Below are positions 28,303 to 36,684 of a stretch of DNA of 64,000 nt, piece by piece. The DNA is from Advenella incenata. Its GTDB lineage: Bacteria; Pseudomonadota; Gammaproteobacteria; Burkholderiales; Burkholderiaceae_B. The notes below the pieces were generated by a model. The model ran no database searches and had not been told where the DNA came from. It was given only the letters and a program-made list of their open reading frames with translations. The DNA lies in contig NZ_SHKO01000001.1 of the NCBI RefSeq assembly GCF_004217095.1, forward strand, positions 434,001-498,000. Reading direction: 5' to 3'. The position numbers and the translations under genes are program-made. The first letter of the stretch is position 1. Each line of letters opens with the position of its first letter.

Positions 28303-28412
28303 AATGTGGGAATTTATTAAAAAACATTTTGTATTGTAGGAGTGGTTGGTGCGTTAATGCAATCAAAAGCGATATTCAACAGACCCCGGCATGGATCATA
28401 AAGGAAGAGACA

Positions 28413-29216
28413 ATGGGCTATCAGCATATAGAAGTATCGAATCAGGACGCCATACGGACGGTGACATTGGCACGGGCCGGGGCGCGCAATGCGCAGAGCC
28501 AGGCGCTGCTGGATGAACTGGACCAGGCCATGCGCGAGGCTGCTGGCGACGATACCGTCAGGGTTGTTATCATTGGTGGCGAAGGCGATCATTTTTCGGC
28601 CGGCCATGATTTGAAGGAAGCCCAGGCCAGCCGCGCTGATTTCAGTGTGGAGCAGCGCTGGGCCTACGAGTCGCTACGGTACTTTGATTACTGCATGAGA
28701 ATCTGGGATTTTCCCAAGCCGGTCATCGCCCGGGTGCAAGGGGCCTGCGTATCAGGCGGCTTCATGATCGCCAATATGTGCGATTTGGTGGTCTGTTCCG
28801 ACGACGCGTTTTTTTCCGATCCCGTTTGTCATACGCTGGCGGCGGCAGCCACCGAGGTCCTGATTCATCCATGGGTCATGGGATTGCGTCGCGCAAAAGA
28901 AATGCTGTTTACCGGCGAGCGGGTTACCGCCGAGCAGGCTTTGCAAATGGGTATGGTCAATCGGGTTGTCGCGCGCGCGCAACTGAACGAGGAAACCATG
29001 GCGCTGGCGCGACGGGTTGCAGCGGCGCCGCCGTTTGCCCTCACGCTGGTCAAAAAGTCGTTGAACCGGACGCTGGATGCACAGGGTTTGCGCACCGCAC
29101 TTTCTGCTCATTTTGACGTTCATCAGCTGTCGCACATGAGCGACGAGTTTGCTCAAGTCAAGAAAAAAGGCCTGGCCCAGGCGATCCAGCGCAACAAAAG
29201 TGGTGACAGTGCATGA
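28413..29216 (+). CDS. Crotonase (enoyl-CoA hydratase/isomerase) family protein lacking hydratase glutamates
   Basis: This 267-residue protein has the crotonase fold with the first oxyanion-hole segment FSAGHDLKEA and the second VSGGFMIANMCDLVV. Aligned by eye with rat enoyl-CoA hydratase, the positions of catalytic Glu144 and Glu164 are Met118 and Val138 here. It is therefore unlikely to be a standard hydratase and may be another crotonase-type enzyme such as an isomerase, hydrolase or decarboxylase. ATG 28413 is preceded by AAGGAAGAG; the longer open frame upstream is ignored. Its stop overlaps the start of the acyl-CoA synthetase gene (ATGA), so the two are coupled. Confidence 0.88.
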   Translation: MGYQHIEVSNQDAIRTVTLARAGARNAQSQALLDELDQAMREAAGDDTVRVVIIGGEGDHFSAGHDLKEAQASRADFSVEQRWAYESLRYFDYCMRIWDFPKPVIARVQGACVSGGFMIANMCDLVVCSDDAFFSDPVCHTLAAAATEVLIHPWVMGLRRAKEMLFTGERVTAEQALQMGMVNRVVARAQLNEETMALARRVAAAPPFALTLVKKSLNRTLDAQGLRTALSAHFDVHQLSHMSDEFAQVKKKGLAQAIQRNKSGDSA

Positions 29217-31378
29217 GTCTGGAACCGTTATTGAATCCACGTTCCATTGCCATGATCGGGGCCAGCGATAAGGCCGGTCGCATTGGCGGCATGCCACTGG
29301 AACTGTTGTCGCACTTCGGTTTTGCCGGGGAGGTCTATCCGGTCAACCCAAAATATGCCGAAGTGTTCGGTTATCGCTGTTATGCGCAGGTCGAAGATTT
29401 GCCTGCCGTGCCGGATCTGGCTGTATTGGCCATTGGCGCCCGTGATGTGACCGCCATGTTGCGACGCTGTCATGCCGTTGGCATTCGCGCTGCCGTGGTA
29501 TACGCCGCAGGGTTTGCCGAAGAGGGCGCAGCAGGCTTGCTACTGCAGCAGGAACTGGTGCAGTTTTGCAAGGAAAGTGGCATGCAGGTGGCCGGCCCCA
29601 ACTGCATGGGTCTGGCCAACCTGAATACGCGAGCGTTCACGGCGTTTGCCGCCATCTTCAAAACCGCCAGTATGCAAAGCGATACAGGCTGCGTCAGCGT
29701 GCTCACGCAAAGCGGCAATGTGTGTTCTGCGCTATACGGGCTGGTGCGTGCCCAGGATTTACCCGTTTCTCATTTCATCAATACGGGCAATGAGGCAACA
29801 GTGGATTTTGCACAGTATCTGGAATATCTGGCAGAGGATGCGCAGACCGAGATTGTGCTGGGGTATGTAGAACAAATTCGCGATGGCCGGCGATTCATTG
29901 ACGCGTGTCGACGCTTTCAGGCGCAAGGCAAAGTGCTGGTGGTGCTCAAGGCAGGCGTGACCGAAAAGGGGGCGGTGGCCGTGCAATCGCATACGTCTGC
30001 TTTGGCGGGCGATCAAAAGATATACGAAGCAGCCTTTCGCGATCTGAATGTGATTGCTGCAGACGACTTCGCGCAAATGGCCAATATTGCTATGTTGGCG
30101 CGGCTACGGCATCGGACCGCAGGCGCGCGCATTGGTGTTGTGACCATGTCGGGTGCACTGGGTGCAATCCTGACCGATCGTTTCATACAGGCCGGCCTGC
30201 AGTTGCCCGATTTGCCCGCCGACGTACAGGCGCAACTGCGCCAGGGGATTCCCGCGTATGGCATGGTTGGCAACCCAGTGGATGTGACTGGCAATATTGT
30301 CAATGATCCGCAATTTATCGTGCAGGTGCTGCAAGCGCTGGCAGTGACACCGGCACTGGACACGGTGGTGATCAATGCGCCCGGGTATATGCTGGACCGC
30401 ATGGCGCAGCCGCTGATTGAAGTTGTACAGAAATATCCGCGTCTTTTTGTTGCAATCGATACCGGCAACGCGAGCTGCCGTGACGCTTTGCGTGAGGCTG
30501 GCGTTGCCGTGTTCGATGATTTGGGACATGCGGTCAGGGCATTGGGCCCGTTTTTGACCTGGCAGCAACGGCGCGGCCAGTGGACTGCGCCAGTCGATGA
30601 CACTTGTGATGGTCATGCGCAGATCGATGTGCAACCGGTGGCCGGGCGAACCAATACAGCGAGCAGCCATGCCCGGGTTGATGTGCCCAGTTTGCCTTGT
30701 CACGAAGGAGACGCCCGCCGTTACCTGGCTGGTTTCGGTTTGCCTGATCCGGATGTTCATATTGCCGGGACACGTGAAGAAGCAGCTGCGCTTGCTGACC
30801 AGTTGGGCGTGCCACTGGCGATGAAAGTGGTCAGCGCCGATCTGGCACACAAGACAGAAGCTGGCGGAGTGCTGCTCAATATCACGGGCGCGCAGGCTGC
30901 AGCGCAGGCATATGAGCAAATTCTGGAAAACTGCCGCGGCTATCAGCCAGACGCGGCGATTGCAGGTGTGATGATTACGCCAATGCAGCAAGGCGTGGCT
31001 GAACTGCTGGTGGGCGCCACCCGCGACCCTGTATTCGGACCGGTCTTGACGGTGGCACTGGGCGGAATCATGACTGAAATATATCGTGATACGGCACATG
31101 CCTTGCTGCCGGTCACGCACGGCGAAGCTGTGCAACTGCTGCGCAGCCTGAAGGCCTTTGCCTTGCTGGACGGCTTTCGTGGCCGGCCACGCGCAGACGT
31201 GGATGCTGCAGCACAGGCCATGGTGGCTGTAGGGCAAGCATTTGTGGCAGGCCAGCCGGTACTGGATCAGATTGAAATCAATCCGTTGCTGGTGCGGCAA
31301 GCCGGCTCGGGCGTAGCTATGCTGGATGCCCTGCTGATCGCAGATACCGCGGCGCTGGCATCAGTGGTGCAGGGGTGA
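29213..31378 (+). CDS. ADP-forming acyl-CoA synthetase (acetate-CoA ligase type, fused alpha/beta)
   Basis: This 721-residue protein has the NDP-forming acyl-CoA synthetase layout: an N-terminal CoA-binding domain (NPRSIAMIGASDKAGRIGG), two succinyl-CoA-ligase-like domains with the expected phospho-His in QSHTSALAG (His260), and a C-terminal ATP-grasp domain from about residue 500 (LGVPLAMKVVSADLAHKTEAGGV). It makes an acyl-CoA from a carboxylic acid and ATP, releasing ADP. The acid is unknown. It overlaps the crotonase gene by four bases, and a Bug protein and two acyl-CoA dehydrogenases follow, so it likely activates the imported acid. Confidence 0.92.
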   Translation: MSLEPLLNPRSIAMIGASDKAGRIGGMPLELLSHFGFAGEVYPVNPKYAEVFGYRCYAQVEDLPAVPDLAVLAIGARDVTAMLRRCHAVGIRAAVVYAAGFAEEGAAGLLLQQELVQFCKESGMQVAGPNCMGLANLNTRAFTAFAAIFKTASMQSDTGCVSVLTQSGNVCSALYGLVRAQDLPVSHFINTGNEATVDFAQYLEYLAEDAQTEIVLGYVEQIRDGRRFIDACRRFQAQGKVLVVLKAGVTEKGAVAVQSHTSALAGDQKIYEAAFRDLNVIAADDFAQMANIAMLARLRHRTAGARIGVVTMSGALGAILTDRFIQAGLQLPDLPADVQAQLRQGIPAYGMVGNPVDVTGNIVNDPQFIVQVLQALAVTPALDTVVINAPGYMLDRMAQPLIEVVQKYPRLFVAIDTGNASCRDALREAGVAVFDDLGHAVRALGPFLTWQQRRGQWTAPVDDTCDGHAQIDVQPVAGRTNTASSHARVDVPSLPCHEGDARRYLAGFGLPDPDVHIAGTREEAAALADQLGVPLAMKVVSADLAHKTEAGGVLLNITGAQAAAQAYEQILENCRGYQPDAAIAGVMITPMQQGVAELLVGATRDPVFGPVLTVALGGIMTEIYRDTAHALLPVTHGEAVQLLRSLKAFALLDGFRGRPRADVDAAAQAMVAVGQAFVAGQPVLDQIEINPLLVRQAGSGVAMLDALLIADTAALASVVQG

Positions 31379-31614
31379 CCGTCCGGCAGCGGCCTGGTGC
31401 GCGTGGATGGTCTCTTCCGGTGGTGGCACTACTTTCTGCCCCAGTGTCCGGGCGGGCGCAGAGTTGATATAGGAATGGGTGAAGACAGGCATACAAACAA
31501 GAGGCGCAGAGGTATTCATAAGTACAGTTGTCATGAAAGTGACGTACCCGATAGGCAGTTGTGGCACCCACATGTAGTTTGAAGCAATTGATTAAAACAG
31601 AACGGAGACAGACA

Positions 31615-32604
31615 ATGCAAAAAAAACGAACTTTACCCAAATGGATGAGCCCGGCTTTGCTGCTGGCAGCAGGTGCGTTGGCAATCTTGCCGCAAGCGGC
31701 GCGGGCGGCGTACCCGGACAAGCCCATTACGATTGTGATCCCCTTTGCTGCTGGCGGTGCTGCCGATACCCTGGGCCGATTGCTTGCCGACAAGATTGGC
31801 CAGAAGGTCAAGCAGCCGGTCATTGTGGAAAACAAACCGGGCGCAGGCACGCTGATCGCCTCGCAGCACGTGGCAAACGCCAAGCCTGATGGCTATACGT
31901 TACTGCTGGCCGCCTCTTCGCTGGGGACAATTCCCAGCATCAACAAGAACGTCAAATATGATCCGGTGAAAAGCTTTGTACCGATCACCCAGGTTGCCTC
32001 GGTGGTCCATGTTATCTCTGTCAATCCTGAGGTTCCGGTCAAGAATGTACAAGAGCTGATCGAATATCTGAAGAAAAATAAAGGCAAGGTGAGCTATGCC
32101 TCGCTGGGCACCGGCTCCTCGACTCAATTGGAAGCCGAGATGTTCAAGAATATGGCCAATGTCGACATGCAGGATATTCCTTATAAAGGCAGTTCGCTGG
32201 CGTTGACTGATCTGATCTCCGGGCGGGTACAGGTCATGTTCGATGCCTGGGCATCAACCGGGCCTTATGCCAAGGCAGGCAAAGTGAAGGTGCTGGCTGT
32301 CACGACGGACAAACCGTCGCCTTCCATCCCCGATATGCCAACCATAGCCCAGGCGGTGCCGGGTTTTTCTGCCATGCCCTGGTTGGGACTGGTCGCTCCC
32401 AAAGGTACGCCTGCCGAGGTCGCGCAGGTGATTTACACGGCCGTGCATGAGAGCGTGCAACAGGACGATGTCAAAGCGAAGTTCAAAACGCTGGGGCTGG
32501 ATGTGATTGCCAGTGATCCGGCCACTTTTGGCCAGTTCATCAGCAAGGATGTCAAAACTTGGGGCGAAGTGATTCGCAAGGCCAATATTACGGTGAACCC
32601 ATAA
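31615..32604 (+). CDS. Bug/TctC-family solute-binding protein
   Basis: This 329-residue periplasmic binding protein has a signal peptide (up to about residue 31, after ARA) and the Bug signature blocks: YPDKPITIVIPFAAGGAAD, VIVENKPGAGTLIA, DGYTLLLA, VPYKGS-like DIPYKGSSLALTD and LVAPKGTP. GGAGA at the right spacing supports ATG 31615. Its stop overlaps the next start by one base (TAATG), tying it to the acyl-CoA dehydrogenase gene. A 236-base gap before it may hold its own promoter, although the gene order suggests one regulon with the preceding synthetase. The ligand is probably the carboxylic acid consumed by this operon. Confidence 0.92.
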   Translation: MQKKRTLPKWMSPALLLAAGALAILPQAARAAYPDKPITIVIPFAAGGAADTLGRLLADKIGQKVKQPVIVENKPGAGTLIASQHVANAKPDGYTLLLAASSLGTIPSINKNVKYDPVKSFVPITQVASVVHVISVNPEVPVKNVQELIEYLKKNKGKVSYASLGTGSSTQLEAEMFKNMANVDMQDIPYKGSSLALTDLISGRVQVMFDAWASTGPYAKAGKVKVLAVTTDKPSPSIPDMPTIAQAVPGFSAMPWLGLVAPKGTPAEVAQVIYTAVHESVQQDDVKAKFKTLGLDVIASDPATFGQFISKDVKTWGEVIRKANITVNP

Positions 32605-33785
32605 TGACAGATGAAACGCTGCCACAAAGACCCGAGGCATTCCGTGCTTATGTCAGGGCGTGGATGGCGGAGCATTATGCGCAGTTCCAGCGTGACTGGC
32701 CCGGCAGGATTGATCCGGTCTCGCTGCACTACCGGCGAGCCTGGGAAGATACCCTGTGCCGCCACGGTTGGTCGGGACTTGGCTGGCCGCCGGAATATGG
32801 GGGCAAGGCGCTACCGCTTTCTCATCAGGCCATATATCTGGAGGAGTTGGCCCGCAGTGGGGCGCCTCTCGGGGTCAATCTGATCGGACATGGCATTTTC
32901 TCGCCGACGCTATTGCACTTTGGTTCGCCGGCGCAAAAGGCGCGGTATTTACCGGGCATTTTACGCAACGAAGCGATCTGGTGCCAGGGTTATTCGGAAC
33001 CGGGGGCTGGTTCCGATCTGGCTGCGGTAACCAGCCGGGCGCGTAAAACGGACAGCGGCTATGTTCTGGATGGGCACAAAATCTGGACGTCCTTTGCCAA
33101 TCTTGCTGACTACTGTTTTGCGTTGGTTCGCACCGACCCAAACTCACAACGACACCGCGGCTTGAGTTTTCTGCTGGTGGACATGCGCCAGCCCGGTGTC
33201 CGGGTCGAGCCCATCCGGCAACTGACTGGCGAGGCAGAGTTCTGTGAGGTGTTTTTTGAACAGGTCAACGTGCCATCGGACTGTCTGCTGGGCCAGGAGG
33301 GAGATGGATGGCGCATGGCGATGGCTGCCGCCAGCTTCGAACGCGGCACCTATTTCATTCCCCGCTTGGTTCAGTTCGAAGGCGAGTTGGGGCGGGTGCG
33401 TGGACTGATAGATAGCGTGGCGCACGGTTTGAGCCCGATCTCGCTGCAGAGCTACCGGCAACGCTGGGCAGCCTTGTTCGCCGACAGCATGGTATTACAG
33501 TTGAAATCACGTCGCGCTTTGCTGGCCGCCATGAACGGAGATCCGCCAGGCCCTGAAGGTTCGTCAACCAAGGTGCACTGGAGCGAGGCGCATCAGCGCA
33601 TGCTGGATCTGGCGCTGGAATTGCTTGGGTTGAACCTGTGCGCGCCTGCCATGCAGATGCAGGCCGAAGCGGCATTCTTTGCGCATGCCAGCCTGTGGTC
33701 ACGGGCCGAGACCATTCTGGCCGGCACCTCGGAAATTCAGCGCAACATTATCGGTGAAAAAGTACTGGGACTGGCTAAGGGATAG
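32604..33785 (+). CDS. Acyl-CoA dehydrogenase, probable catalytic partner
   Basis: This 393-residue flavoenzyme has the family blocks CQGYSEPGAGSDLAAV (FAD/substrate), DGHKIWTSFANLADYCF, and the C-terminal ILAGTSEIQRNIIGEKVLGL. At the position of the isovaleryl-CoA-dehydrogenase base it has Glu246 in FER, whereas the MCAD-type position (normally Glu in YEGT) is Ala. It would introduce a 2,3 double bond into the acyl-CoA, passing electrons to ETF. It starts overlapping the Bug stop and is followed two bases later by a second acyl-CoA dehydrogenase. This fits a heteromeric enzyme in which this chain supplies the base. Confidence 0.9.
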   Translation: MTDETLPQRPEAFRAYVRAWMAEHYAQFQRDWPGRIDPVSLHYRRAWEDTLCRHGWSGLGWPPEYGGKALPLSHQAIYLEELARSGAPLGVNLIGHGIFSPTLLHFGSPAQKARYLPGILRNEAIWCQGYSEPGAGSDLAAVTSRARKTDSGYVLDGHKIWTSFANLADYCFALVRTDPNSQRHRGLSFLLVDMRQPGVRVEPIRQLTGEAEFCEVFFEQVNVPSDCLLGQEGDGWRMAMAAASFERGTYFIPRLVQFEGELGRVRGLIDSVAHGLSPISLQSYRQRWAALFADSMVLQLKSRRALLAAMNGDPPGPEGSSTKVHWSEAHQRMLDLALELLGLNLCAPAMQMQAEAAFFAHASLWSRAETILAGTSEIQRNIIGEKVLGLAKG

Positions 33786-33787
33786 AG

Positions 33788-35047
33788 ATGCAACATACCG
33801 ATGACGATTTGCTGCTTGACCCGATCCGACGGTTTCTTGCAGAGCAATGCCCACTGACCACGCTGCGTAGCGCCTTGCCGACAGACAAATCACTCGCAGC
33901 GGGCGCATTAGGGCCAGCGCCCGGGTCGGCATCGCTGCCGAGCGGCAATATCGCCGCCGATGATGCCAGTTGTGATGACCCTATTTTTACCAGGCTGTGG
34001 TCGCAGTTGTGCGATCTGGGCTGGCCGCGGTTACTGGTGGGGGAAGCCCACGGCGGTATCGGACTGGGCATGCCGCAGGCCGTCAAGGTCATGGAGCTGG
34101 CAGGCAGCGCATTGCTGCCGCTGCCATTGGGCACGTGGATGAACACGAGCGCTTTTCTATCTGAGCAGGCGGCGCACTCCCCTATATCTGAATGGCTTGA
34201 TCGCTGCATGCATGACGGACGCCTTGCAGGATTTGCCATCCGTTCTGGAGAAAACAGGCTGTTTGTGCCGTATTGTCGTCCTGACAGCCAGATATTGACC
34301 CTGAGTTATGCGCAAGGAAAAGTTTGGGCCAGGGTGGCCGAAGGTATTGCTGGCGGCCCCGGCATTGATCCTTTTATACGTAACGGCTGGCTGGAAGCAC
34401 CTGCATGGCAAATGCAGGATGATTTCGCATGCGATAAGGTCAGTTGGGATGCCTTCGAGCTTCGTTCCCGTATGCTGGTGGCCGCCGAGCTATTGGGCGT
34501 GGCGACGCGGGCCCTGGATATTGCCAGTGCATACGCACGGGAGCGGCAGCAGTTTGGTCGTCCCATCGGCAGTTTTCAGGCGATCAAGCATCGGCTGGCC
34601 CAGGACTGGATCGATCTGGACAATGCGCGTTTGTTACTGACACAGGCTGCAGCAAGTATGGAGCCGGCAAATACAGGCCTGGCGCAGGCTGGTTATGAAC
34701 TGCCAGATCAGCAAGCACGCAGCGTCGACGCGCCGGCCGCTCCCGCGTTGGGCACAGAGACTCCGGACGGGGTGGCCCAGGGTGCAAAGGGGGTGGCGGG
34801 CGCGGCATACATAGCCGAAACGACTCTGGTGGCGATATTGGCTGAACATACGATCCAGTTGGCTGCAAGCGCGGCCGTGAGAAACGCCCTGCAGGTGCAT
34901 GGCGCGATGGGCATGACTTGGGAATGCGACGTGCATTTTTATCTGAAACGCGTGCATTTTCTTTGCGCCATGATGAATCATCGGCACACTGAGGCAGACC
35001 GGCTACAGCAGGTGTGGCAGCTTAGCGAGGATCGGATGGCCATATAA
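33788..35047 (+). CDS. Acyl-CoA dehydrogenase family protein, probable non-catalytic partner
   Basis: This 419-residue protein matches the acyl-CoA dehydrogenase fold: YARERQQFGRPIGSFQAIKH in the C-terminal helical domain and VHGAMGMTWECDVHFYLKR near the end. Where the isovaleryl type has the catalytic Glu, this chain has Ser227. An insertion of about 35 residues rich in Ala, Pro and Gly (about 315-350) interrupts the C-terminal domain. It begins two bases after the previous dehydrogenase. Alpha2-beta2 dehydrogenases with one base-bearing and one base-less subunit are known from steroid side-chain catabolism, and the same arrangement is inferred here. Confidence 0.82.
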   Translation: MQHTDDDLLLDPIRRFLAEQCPLTTLRSALPTDKSLAAGALGPAPGSASLPSGNIAADDASCDDPIFTRLWSQLCDLGWPRLLVGEAHGGIGLGMPQAVKVMELAGSALLPLPLGTWMNTSAFLSEQAAHSPISEWLDRCMHDGRLAGFAIRSGENRLFVPYCRPDSQILTLSYAQGKVWARVAEGIAGGPGIDPFIRNGWLEAPAWQMQDDFACDKVSWDAFELRSRMLVAAELLGVATRALDIASAYARERQQFGRPIGSFQAIKHRLAQDWIDLDNARLLLTQAAASMEPANTGLAQAGYELPDQQARSVDAPAAPALGTETPDGVAQGAKGVAGAAYIAETTLVAILAEHTIQLAASAAVRNALQVHGAMGMTWECDVHFYLKRVHFLCAMMNHRHTEADRLQQVWQLSEDRMAI

Positions 35048-35107
35048 GCGCACAATATCGCTTGACGACAGCGGGGGCACTGGCTATTGTTATGGACCCG
35101 CTTGCCT

Positions 35108-35905
35108 GTGAAGATAAATATCACTGTGATTTCATGGTTCCGCCGCCACACGCTGGCCGCCCATTTTCTTGTCATTGCGCTTGCCGTGCTGTTGTATTCG
35201 CTGTGGCCGGTAGCCGCATTCCTGACCATTGCCCTTTATGTGGTCGTACTTGGCGTAGCCAGCATGAATATGGCAACCAATCTGTTTGTGGATACCCTCA
35301 GGCATGTTCATCCTGATGGGGGCGCAACCGGAGAGCCCGGCGGGCAGATTGCCATCAGTTTCGATGACAGCCCCACCGACGGGACCGCGCAGGTTCTGGC
35401 CATACTCAAAGCGCATGACGTGAAGGCGACGTTTTTTATTGTGGGCGCCCATGCGGCTGCCCGTCCGGACCTGTTGCGGCAGATCGTCCAGGAGGGGCAT
35501 GCCATTGGCAACCACAGCTATAGCCACGCCCATACCCTGCCTTTTAAGCGGCCGGCCACGATTCTTGCTGACATACAGCGTTGCAGCGAGACCATAACGG
35601 CCATTACCGGCGTGACACCACGTATGTACCGACCCCCATTTGGTGTGGTTAACCCAGGGATTGGTCAGGCAGTGCGGGCCAGCCGGCTTCCGTGCGTGGG
35701 CTGGTCATTGCGCTCTTTCGATACGGCGACTGCCCGTCCGGCGCCCCTGCTGTCGCGTATCACAGGCAGACTGAAGCCTGGCGCCGTTGTGCTGTTGCAT
35801 GATTACCCGGCGGTCACTCCGCAAATCCTGCCCGATCTGCTGCGGGAAATAAAGCGTAGAAATTTCACTTGTGTTCTCCTGTCGCCCGAGACGCTGCAAC
35901 CCTGA
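35108..35905 (+). CDS. Polysaccharide deacetylase (NodB-homology) family protein, membrane-anchored
   Basis: This protein of about 265 residues has one or two N-terminal membrane helices (HFLVIALAVLLYSLWPVAAF and the following hydrophobic stretch) and then a NodB domain. Motif 1 is ISFDDSP (the canonical form is TFDDGP), motif 2 is GNHSYSHAH with the two metal His, motif 3 is RPPFG, and a late LLHDYP carries the base-region His. It should remove acetyl groups from N- or O-acetylated glycans at the envelope. The start is uncertain: GTG 35108 begins the plausible MKINITVISWF, while TTG 35087 extends it. Neither has a strong ribosome site. Confidence 0.8.
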   Translation: MKINITVISWFRRHTLAAHFLVIALAVLLYSLWPVAAFLTIALYVVVLGVASMNMATNLFVDTLRHVHPDGGATGEPGGQIAISFDDSPTDGTAQVLAILKAHDVKATFFIVGAHAAARPDLLRQIVQEGHAIGNHSYSHAHTLPFKRPATILADIQRCSETITAITGVTPRMYRPPFGVVNPGIGQAVRASRLPCVGWSLRSFDTATARPAPLLSRITGRLKPGAVVLLHDYPAVTPQILPDLLREIKRRNFTCVLLSPETLQP

Positions 35906-35952
35906 GGCCGATTCCGTCACCGGACTGCCGCAGCGCACGCGCCTGAACGCGC

Positions 35953-36564
35953 TTATATGCCAAGATCGGCGGACACCATGGGTACGACAGAGGCAACGAG
36001 CAGCAGCGCCATCACGATGTTGAAGCCGCGTTGCGTTGCCGGCGTGGTAAACAGCCTGCGCATAAGGGTTCCGCCGAACATCCACACACTGATGCACAGC
36101 AGATTGATGACAATTGCCATCAGGGAAATCTGCAGCAGGGTCAGCTGTCCGATATTGTCCGGTACATAGATGCTGAACATGCTGATCACCATGATCAGGG
36201 CCTTGGGGTTGATCCACTGGAAAAGTACAGCGTTCCAGAAACCGAAAGGAGATGCTTCGTTCTGGACGGAAAGCGGCGTCGGGGTAATGGAAGCGATTTT
36301 CCAGGCCAACCACAGCAAGTAAGCCAGCGAGATGATTTTCAGCAGATCTATCAGCCAGCCGGCGTGCAGCATGACCCAATGCAGACCAAAAGACATCAGC
36401 ACGATCATAAGCCCCATGCCTGCACTGATTCCCAGGCAATGTGGAATGGTTCGGCGCACCCCGAAGTTGACCGACGAGGACAGCAGCATGAGGTTGTTAG
36501 GCCCCGGGGTTACCGAAGAGACGGCAATAAAAATGGCAAATGCCATGAGCATGGTGTAAGTCAT
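35953..36564 (-). CDS. LysE-family amino-acid exporter
   Basis: This 203-residue integral membrane protein has about six hydrophobic helices and the LysE/RhtB signature VSSVTPGPNNLMLLSSSVNFG in the first loop, plus NPKALIMV in the middle. It exports amino acids or related small molecules. It is divergent from a MocR-type PLP-dependent regulator, the usual neighbour that responds to amino acids or vitamin B6 compounds, with 120 bases between start codons containing repeated GTACAGT elements. ATG 36564 was chosen; the longer frame to 36609 adds residues unlike the family. Confidence 0.9.
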   Translation of the reverse strand: MTYTMLMAFAIFIAVSSVTPGPNNLMLLSSSVNFGVRRTIPHCLGISAGMGLMIVLMSFGLHWVMLHAGWLIDLLKIISLAYLLWLAWKIASITPTPLSVQNEASPFGFWNAVLFQWINPKALIMVISMFSIYVPDNIGQLTLLQISLMAIVINLLCISVWMFGGTLMRRLFTTPATQRGFNIVMALLLVASVVPMVSADLGI

Positions 36565-36612
36565 GAGAGTCTCGATACAGGTCTTGCGTGAACAGACACT
36601 ATATGACAAGAT

Positions 36613-36644
36613 ACCGGTACAGTACCGATACAGTTATGTACTGT
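36613..36644. promoter_or_regulatory. Direct and inverted repeats in the lysE/mocR divergent promoter
   Basis: Two adjacent near-identical 11-mers, ACCGGTACAGT (36613-36623) and ACCGATACAGT (36624-36634), are followed by an inverted half-site so that ACAGT (36630-36634) and ACTGT (36640-36644) form an inverted repeat. MocR regulators bind direct repeats in the shared promoter, so this is a strong candidate operator for the adjacent regulator. Confidence 0.5.
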
Positions 36645-36684
36645 TTTTTCCTTCCTGTACTGCTGCTTTTACCGGAACAGATTG

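Noticed and set aside
30104-31300. 398-residue open frame on the minus strand
   Set aside because: Antisense to the acyl-CoA synthetase gene, which has clear family motifs; the antisense product has none.
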